A program made the position numbers and the translations under genes. From positions 1 through 64,000 of the forward strand of contig MU266340.1 in assembly GCA_021014945.1 (NCBI GenBank): DNA of 64,000 nt. The letters are read 5' to 3'. The DNA is from Leucogyrophana mollusca (Eukaryota > Basidiomycota > Agaricomycetes > Boletales). Positions within the stretch are counted from its first letter, which is position 1; every line of letters begins with the position of its first letter. Below are positions 58,231-64,000 of the stretch, piece after piece. A model generated the notes under the pieces. That model searched no databases. It worked only from the letters and a program-made list of their open reading frames with translations, and was not told the DNA's origin.

Positions 58231-59744
58231 ATGCTCTCCTTTTTACCCATGATTACCATTCTCTTTGCTGCCTCAGCGCAGGCCTTGCACACAGTGAACA
58301 TTACGAACAAGTAAGTTGCTCCTGTGATTCGTCGAACTACGCCATACTGACAATATGTCTAGCTGTGGATATGGAGTGGTACGTGTTAGAGCTGACGCAT
58401 AGACCAGACCACCCAAAGAAAGTCTGATATGTAGCCCACTCTGGACAAATTTCCGAGCACTACATCGGCTGGCACGCAGAGCTTCACAAATAGCACGATA
58501 CAAGCCGGTGCATTTTTGGACACAGGTTCTTAATCCTGCCCAATTCTCTGCAAATTCTTCTGACACGAGAATAGGATACTGCGGGACAACTGGTGGTGGC
58601 TGCACGACAGTGGACATCACGATGAATGACATGCTGTCCGTTGTGGTTGTCGACCTAATACCTCCGTGCGTTCAGTCCGTCTACCGTCCCTTCTTTCTCT
58701 GACTCTTCTGCAGACACATGTTCAGTGTTCCTGTTGCCTTTTCGTACGTTTCCCGATATCAAATTTATGACCTGGAGGATTGGCCTAACCTATCGTAGGT
58801 ACTTCAACGGCTGTGATGGCGTTGGCGCGTCTTGTGAGCGGATCATTCATCACTCACCAGTAATATGCAATGTTAATGCGAGAATAGGTCTATCGTCAGG
58901 CTGTGACAATGCCATTCGCGATCCACCAGAAACGTCTGGGATTGTGACATGCACTGCTGATGATGTATGTGACTGCGGACGGTGGCTGGCAATCATGTGG
59001 CTGACATTTAATCGCAGGCCGGTGTCCTGATCACCTTCTGTCCGTGAGTTCCTTCCAGATATCTTGAATCGCGCAGATGCGAGCCTCTTTCCCAGAACTC
59101 AAGACCCTAGCTCTGCTCCTTCGCGGCTCCCCTCAACGTCGTCTTCATCATCACTATCCTCTCCTTCGTCGGCCTATTCTTCATGGCCATCCTCTCCTTT
59201 ATCTCCACCTTCCGCTGAGTCATCCACTCCAACGTCCTACTCTGATTCAACAAACGGCGTTCCCGTTGGGGTCATTGTAGGGGGTATTGTCGGGGGGCTT
59301 GTTATCGCTATTGTTATCGCTGCGATTTATTTCTTCTGCAGGCGTCGTCACAGGCCCACCGGGAAAATTGCCACAGACGAGCTTGTTGCCCCACCACCTT
59401 CCATCCTTCGGCGCCCGGGCAATGATACAAGCTCCTCCAGGGTCACGAGTAAATACGACTCTCACGGAAGCGGACACAGTCATCGACCAAGCGCATCATC
59501 GTTGATTCAGACACCTGTGTCACAATATGCATCCCCTCCGCCTTCTCCCCTGCCTCGAAATGTCCGGCTGTCAGAGCAACGAGGATCTCCTTCCCCTAAT
59601 CCTGCACTTCGTCACTCACAAGGCCATGAGGTAGACCGCGTCATCGGTGGCCTTGCAGAACGCTTTGGATGGACGTCCCCAGTCATGGGCGAAGCAGGCG
59701 GCGTCTCTCCAGCCGCAGATGATCAACTGCCTCAAGATAGATAA
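58231..59744 (+). CDS. Single-pass membrane protein with 'glycopeptide' ectodomain, copy B
   Basis: Paralogue of the gene at 51779-53268, with the same exon layout. Start MLSFLPMITILFAASAQA, a signal peptide. The ectodomain reads LHTVNITNNCGYGV, CGTTGGGCTTVDITMNDML, HMFSVPVAFS, YFNGCDGVGASC and AIRDPPETSGIVTC, ending ITFCP. A longer Ser/Pro stalk (about 59090-59245) leads to a Gly-rich helix with GxxxG repeats (VGVIVGGIVGGLVIAIVIAA) and a basic stop-transfer run (RRRHRP). The tail shares SHRPSASSLIQ, the P-rich centre and VDRVIGGLAERFGWTSPV with copy A. No break was seen. It is likely a cell-surface protein, possibly a wall sensor. This role is inferred from layout only. Confidence 0.84.
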
Positions 59745-60320
59745 CCAACTGGGTTTGTTAACTGTCCGAAATTCTCTCTGTGGATATATTTTATTTCTTC
59801 GTGAATGATTTTAGGGTGGAAGCATTCAGGATCTTGGCCCATAATCTACGCTACGCTGCTCATCTGCCTTTAATTGCGGTGTTAACGGACTCCAGCTCAG
59901 GCTCGAATCGAAATTAGGCGTTACGCTTCAGACCACTTAGAGCTCGGTTAGACGTACCTATAATTGCCAGCTAAACAGAAGTACTGATATAGACACATTT
60001 GCTTCCGCAGTTTGATTTTGGCTCTTTCTCACGTTACGACTTTGAGTAGCTCCGGGCACGGAGCTGAGGACAGTTGGGCCAGGTGAGAGTTCTATTCACA
60101 GCAGTGTACGGACGGACGAACGGACTTGCGAAATCCTATCAAGGCTTGGCCGGACCAGCACGGGATCCACTATCCCGACGACCGCGACCAAATACACCCA
60201 TAATACCGTCACTGGGCTATTATTGTCTTGTTTCCTCATCGTAATCTCACAGATGGCTTTCTTGGTTGATAAAGCTCGCGCTCCCACTCCAGAGCATCGT
60301 GCAGAGTGGTATCTTTGATC
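59745..60320. other. Intergenic, no gene seen
   Basis: The first 130 bp resemble the 3' flank of copy A (53269-53390). The remainder is presumably the promoter of the adenylate-forming reductase. No gene was recognised. Confidence 0.4.
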
Positions 60321-63300
60321 ATGACCGTCATGACCACCATAGTCGAGTCGTCCAACGCGCCTACACAGCGCCAATATCCGCCTCTTGCGGGGTCTCTTCT
60401 CTTACCAGGCGTCATAGATTTTCATATTCACAATAACTCAACAATACCAATCTACGTCTATGCTGACGACAAGGCGCCCGGTGGCCTCACTGAAATAAGT
60501 TTCCTTGAATTTGGTCGGGCAGCCCATCGCGCGGCACACACCCTACGCCCAAAGCGTGCGGGTTCCGAAGGAGAGGTCGTTGCTCTCATCGCAAACACCG
60601 ACTCGCTGTTGTACCATGCGGTTGTGGCAGGAATGATAATCGCAGGTTTGGTGGTGAGTCGTTTTGCCTCGGTATCTGTGCTCTTCCCACTATCCCCTTC
60701 TATGTAGCCTTTCGCGATGTCACCAAGAAATTCACCCCCTGCTGTAGCGGATATGATGAAAAAGACTGGCTGCCGTCGTGTGGTCACAATTGAGAACACT
60801 CATCGTGCTTTGGTAGAAGGAGTCCGCCGTGAGGTGACCGCGTTGGAAGTGACGGAGCTGCCTTCCTACAGCCGGCTTTATCCAAAATTGGGAAAAGAGA
60901 CCATCGAGGATCAGTTCGAATTTTACCCACAGCCTCCGTCATGGCCACAATTGGACCAGCCGGCCCTCTACCTTCATTCGTCTGGGAGTACTGGATTCCC
61001 AAAGCCCATCGCGCACAGTCACCGCACTCAGATGCAATGGCTTGCGCAGCGTAAAGCATATGTTCACTCAGGGGCTACAGACAAGCGCAAGCGTCCTCAG
61101 CGACTGGGGGCAATGTCTCTTCCATCGTTTCACAGCTATGGGCTGGCCATCCAACTTTATGCGGCGCTGGGAGGAACTATCACGGTAGTCGTTTACCCGC
61201 CAACGTCAGTCAATGATCCAAACGCCCAGCCCATAATCCCAACCTCGGATAATATTCTCGATTGTCTACGGAAGACAGATGCTAACATACTCATGACTGT
61301 CCCCTCTCTGTTGGAGCATTGGACAACGTCAGAGGAAGCCGTGAATCTGCTAAAGTCGCTCGACTACGTGGTGCGTGCCATGTACGCCGGGCAATGCACA
61401 GTACGGGCTATAAGACTGTTACAGCTTTACGGAGGCGGGCCCCTCCCGCATAAGATAGGAGATGCTCTCCATGCAGCGGGAGTGCCTATCGCCACAGAAT
61501 ATGGTGGGACGGAGTTCGGTTGCCCGGTTCTCATGCCCACGAGGAAACACCTCGCCGACGGGGATTGGCTGTGGTTGCGGTTTTCAGATAATGTTGACAT
61601 CAGGTGGGTACCTCAAGGCGATGATACGTATGAGTGCCAGATTCTGGTACGTTATCCACGCCCGACCAACCAACTTTTAGGCTGATTTGGATATCTCTTG
61701 CGGCGTCGATAGTCGTCAGACGTTATCCAGATGGCAGTTGAGAATTTACCTGACGTCAAAGGCTATGCAACGTCAGACGTCTTCGTCAAACATCCTTCCA
61801 AAGCTGGTCTGTGGAAACTGTATGTTGGTATTTCCCTTCCAGAACCGTCCTGAGCTCTGTGATATCTAGCGTGGGCCGGACCGACGACGTCCTTACCCTC
61901 GCATCGGGAGAGAAAACGGTGCCAGCACCGATGGAGAGTATCATTGGATCCAGCCCTCATGTCCAAGGCGTTGTCATGTTTGGTCGGGAGCGCAATCAAG
62001 TTGGCGTACTAGTCGAGCCGGGGGAAGAATCTATCGTGAATGACGAAGACAAGCAGCAGGTAATGGAGTTTAGGGAGAAGATATGGTTCGTGTTTTGAGG
62101 GTGGTCTTCCAGCTTCCGCGCCTTAATTACCTCGCAGGCCATGGGTCGAAGAAGCAAACAAGACAGCCCCCGCTTTTAGCCGCATCTTTAAGGACATGAT
62201 TATCGTCACTCGTTCGGACAAGCCCATGCCACGAGCGGGGAAAGGGACTGTCCAGAAGAAATCGGCACTTCAGCTTTATGATGCAGAAATCAATGTGTTG
62301 TCCGTCTCGTTTCACATCGCAAGTCTGTTCGTGGTTCACTGAGAGACGTCACTAGGTACGAGAGCGTAGAAAGCAGATCTAGTTCCACGGGATCGCCAGA
62401 AAATTGGACGGAAGACACATTGAACATTTGGCTGAGAGAGCACGCAACAAGGGTCAACCTAGGCGCCGAAATTGATGTTGATATCGACCTGTTTTCGCAA
62501 GGCTTTGACAGGTAAGTTGTGCATCCAAATCATTTGCAGCTCCTGGGTCCTACCATATTTGCGTTTCAGTTTAAGTGCGACCTACCTGAGGAATCGTATC
62601 ATCAGTGCACTGCGCCAATCTTCTGACGCCGGGCTTCCGAGTATCGCTGAACGAGTCGCACCGAACTTCGTCTTCGACAATCCTACCATTAGAAGTCTGT
62701 CCAAGAGGCTAGCAGGTCTCATACGACAGCATGACTCGGATGGGCCGAACGATAAACCCCTACATGCACACGTAACCGCGATCGAGGCGATGATAGAAAA
62801 GTATTCTGTTGGATTGGATTCCGAAAGGGTAGTCATGAACGACAGCAGACCCGATGAAGCCGTGGTTCTCCTCACTGGGTCGACTGGAGGGTTGGGGTCA
62901 TACCTTCTGGCTCAGCTTTTGCAAAACACCAAGGTCTCGAGGGTTTATGCATTCAATCGTCCATCCAAAGCGGGGGTGACCAGCGAGAGAAGGCAAACGG
63001 CGTCGTTCCGAGACAAGAACCTGTCACTTGAGTTACTGAGGTCGGATAAATTGGTCTATATCGAGGGGGATGCTGCTCAGAAGGAATGCGGACTTCATCC
63101 TATCACGTATGATCAGGTACGCTAAAGCTTCAGAAACTGAGTGATACGACATCCGCTGAACACGACGTTCAGATTCGCGAGTCTGTTAACATCATCATCC
63201 ATAACTCCTGGCGTCTCGATTTCAACTTGTCATTGGCCTCCTTCGAACCAATTATTCGAGGAACGCGAAACCTGGTTGACCTTGCGAGGTCCTCAGTTCA

Positions 63301-64000
63301 CAGATCATGTATTCGTTTCTTGTTCACATCTTCGATTGCTTCTGCACATTCGTGGGACTACCATCGGGGGCCATTTCCCGAGGAGGTACAGCTCGACGCA
63401 GGTGTCGCCGTCGGCGCAGGATATGGAGAAAGCAAATATGTTGCAGAACGCGTGCGCACAGATTTGACTTGTGGCGTTTAGTCGCTCATGGAATGGTGTC
63501 CAGCTTGTCGCGAAGAGTGGTCTCCAGGCTACGTCCTTTAGAATCGGTCAGATCGCAGGCGGGCCGAATGGGGCCTGGGCATCAACAGACTGGCTTCCCA
63601 TCATCGTGAAGTCCAGCTTGACTCTGGGAGTGTTCCCGGATGCAGAAGGTGTCAGTGTTGTATGGATGTCTTGGTGCCATCCAGTCTTTTGATGTTTGTC
63701 ACCAGCGTGTTTCATGGATACCTGCCCATGAAGTTTCAGCAACGATTCTCGACATTGCTTTTACAAAGAACAGGCCTCCCGCTGCAATAAATATAGTACA
63801 CCCAAGGCCCGCTCTGTGGTCAGAAGTCATGGGTGAGGTGCGAGTAGCGCTTGTGGAGGAGAAGCACCTCGACGATGATGTTCTTCGATTGGTCCCCTTT
63901 GAGGACTGGTTTTTTGAGCTGGAGAAACGAGCTCGGGAGGCGACTGAGCGAAATTTCCACAATATCGTAAGCCTGTTGCCAGTTGTCAATCATAGCACGC
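60321..64000 (+). CDS. Adenylate-forming reductase (A-ACP-thioester reductase), partial
   Basis: NRPS-like reductase that activates a carboxylic acid as an adenylate, loads it on a carrier domain and releases it by NADPH reduction. The start is MTVMTTIVESSNAP at 60321 (a second ATG at 60330 is possible). The adenylation domain shows LYLHSSGSTGFPKPIAHSHR (near 60960), ATEYGGTEFGCP (near 61493) and VGRTDDVLTLASGEK (near 61875). An acyl-carrier segment has the phosphopantetheine Ser in FSQGFDSLSATYLRNRI (near 62490-62600, split by an intron). The reductase domain has VVLLTGSTGGLGSYLLAQLL (near 62865) and GYGESKYVAER (YxxxK, near 63420), then SFRIGQIAGGPNGAW and WIPAHEVSATILDIAF. Introns join in frame. 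The gene is cut by the window end. Agaricomycetes carry several such enzymes. Substrate unknown. Confidence 0.93.

Overview
The window looks like a contiguous piece of nuclear genome from a filamentous basidiomycete, most likely an Agaricomycete. The genes are densely packed on both strands and are split by many introns of about 45-65 nt with GT..AG ends. The products are typically fungal: a nitrate-assimilation pair, Rex4, CCT8, a mitochondrial carrier, a GH29 fucosidase, mushroom-type 'glycopeptide' proteins, a pogo-like transposase and an adenylate-forming reductase. I saw no rRNA, convincing tRNA, CRISPR array or bacterial-style operon. Exon joins were worked out by eye, so gene ends are firmer than internal junctions.

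Left part (1-17 kb). An acid sphingomyelinase-like secreted phosphodiesterase (1520-4734) runs tail to tail with a nitrate/nitrite porter (4879-7113, minus). The porter is divergent from a large NAD(P)H nitrite reductase (8121-13061). The roughly 1 kb between them holds six GATAAG motifs, the core site of AreA/Nit2-type nitrogen regulators. This is part of a nitrate-assimilation cluster, but no nitrate reductase lies in the window. An F-box protein follows 92 bp later (13154-16993).

Middle (17-36 kb). Housekeeping genes (Rex4 exonuclease, mitochondrial carrier, CCT8, a DUF1776/SDR-like protein) are interleaved with two paralogous gene pairs: a coiled-coil protein of unknown function (17579-19307; 31670-33170) and a divergent Hsp70-like ATPase (24591-27040; 33541-35980). 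In the right-hand pair the two genes are head to head across 370 bp. This repeated coiled-coil/Hsp70-like partnership is the best candidate here for an undescribed system.

Right part (36-64 kb). A very large protein with PH-like, RasGEF-like and RhoGAP segments (36634-43916) is followed by a glutathione S-transferase, a secreted alpha-L-fucosidase, and two similar single-pass membrane proteins. These carry a cysteine-rich 'glycopeptide' ectodomain, a Ser/Thr stalk, one membrane helix and a conserved cytoplasmic tail (51779-53268; 58231-59744). A pogo/Tigger-like transposase and a small unknown gene lie between the two copies. The window ends inside an adenylation-ACP-thioester-reductase enzyme (60321 to the edge).
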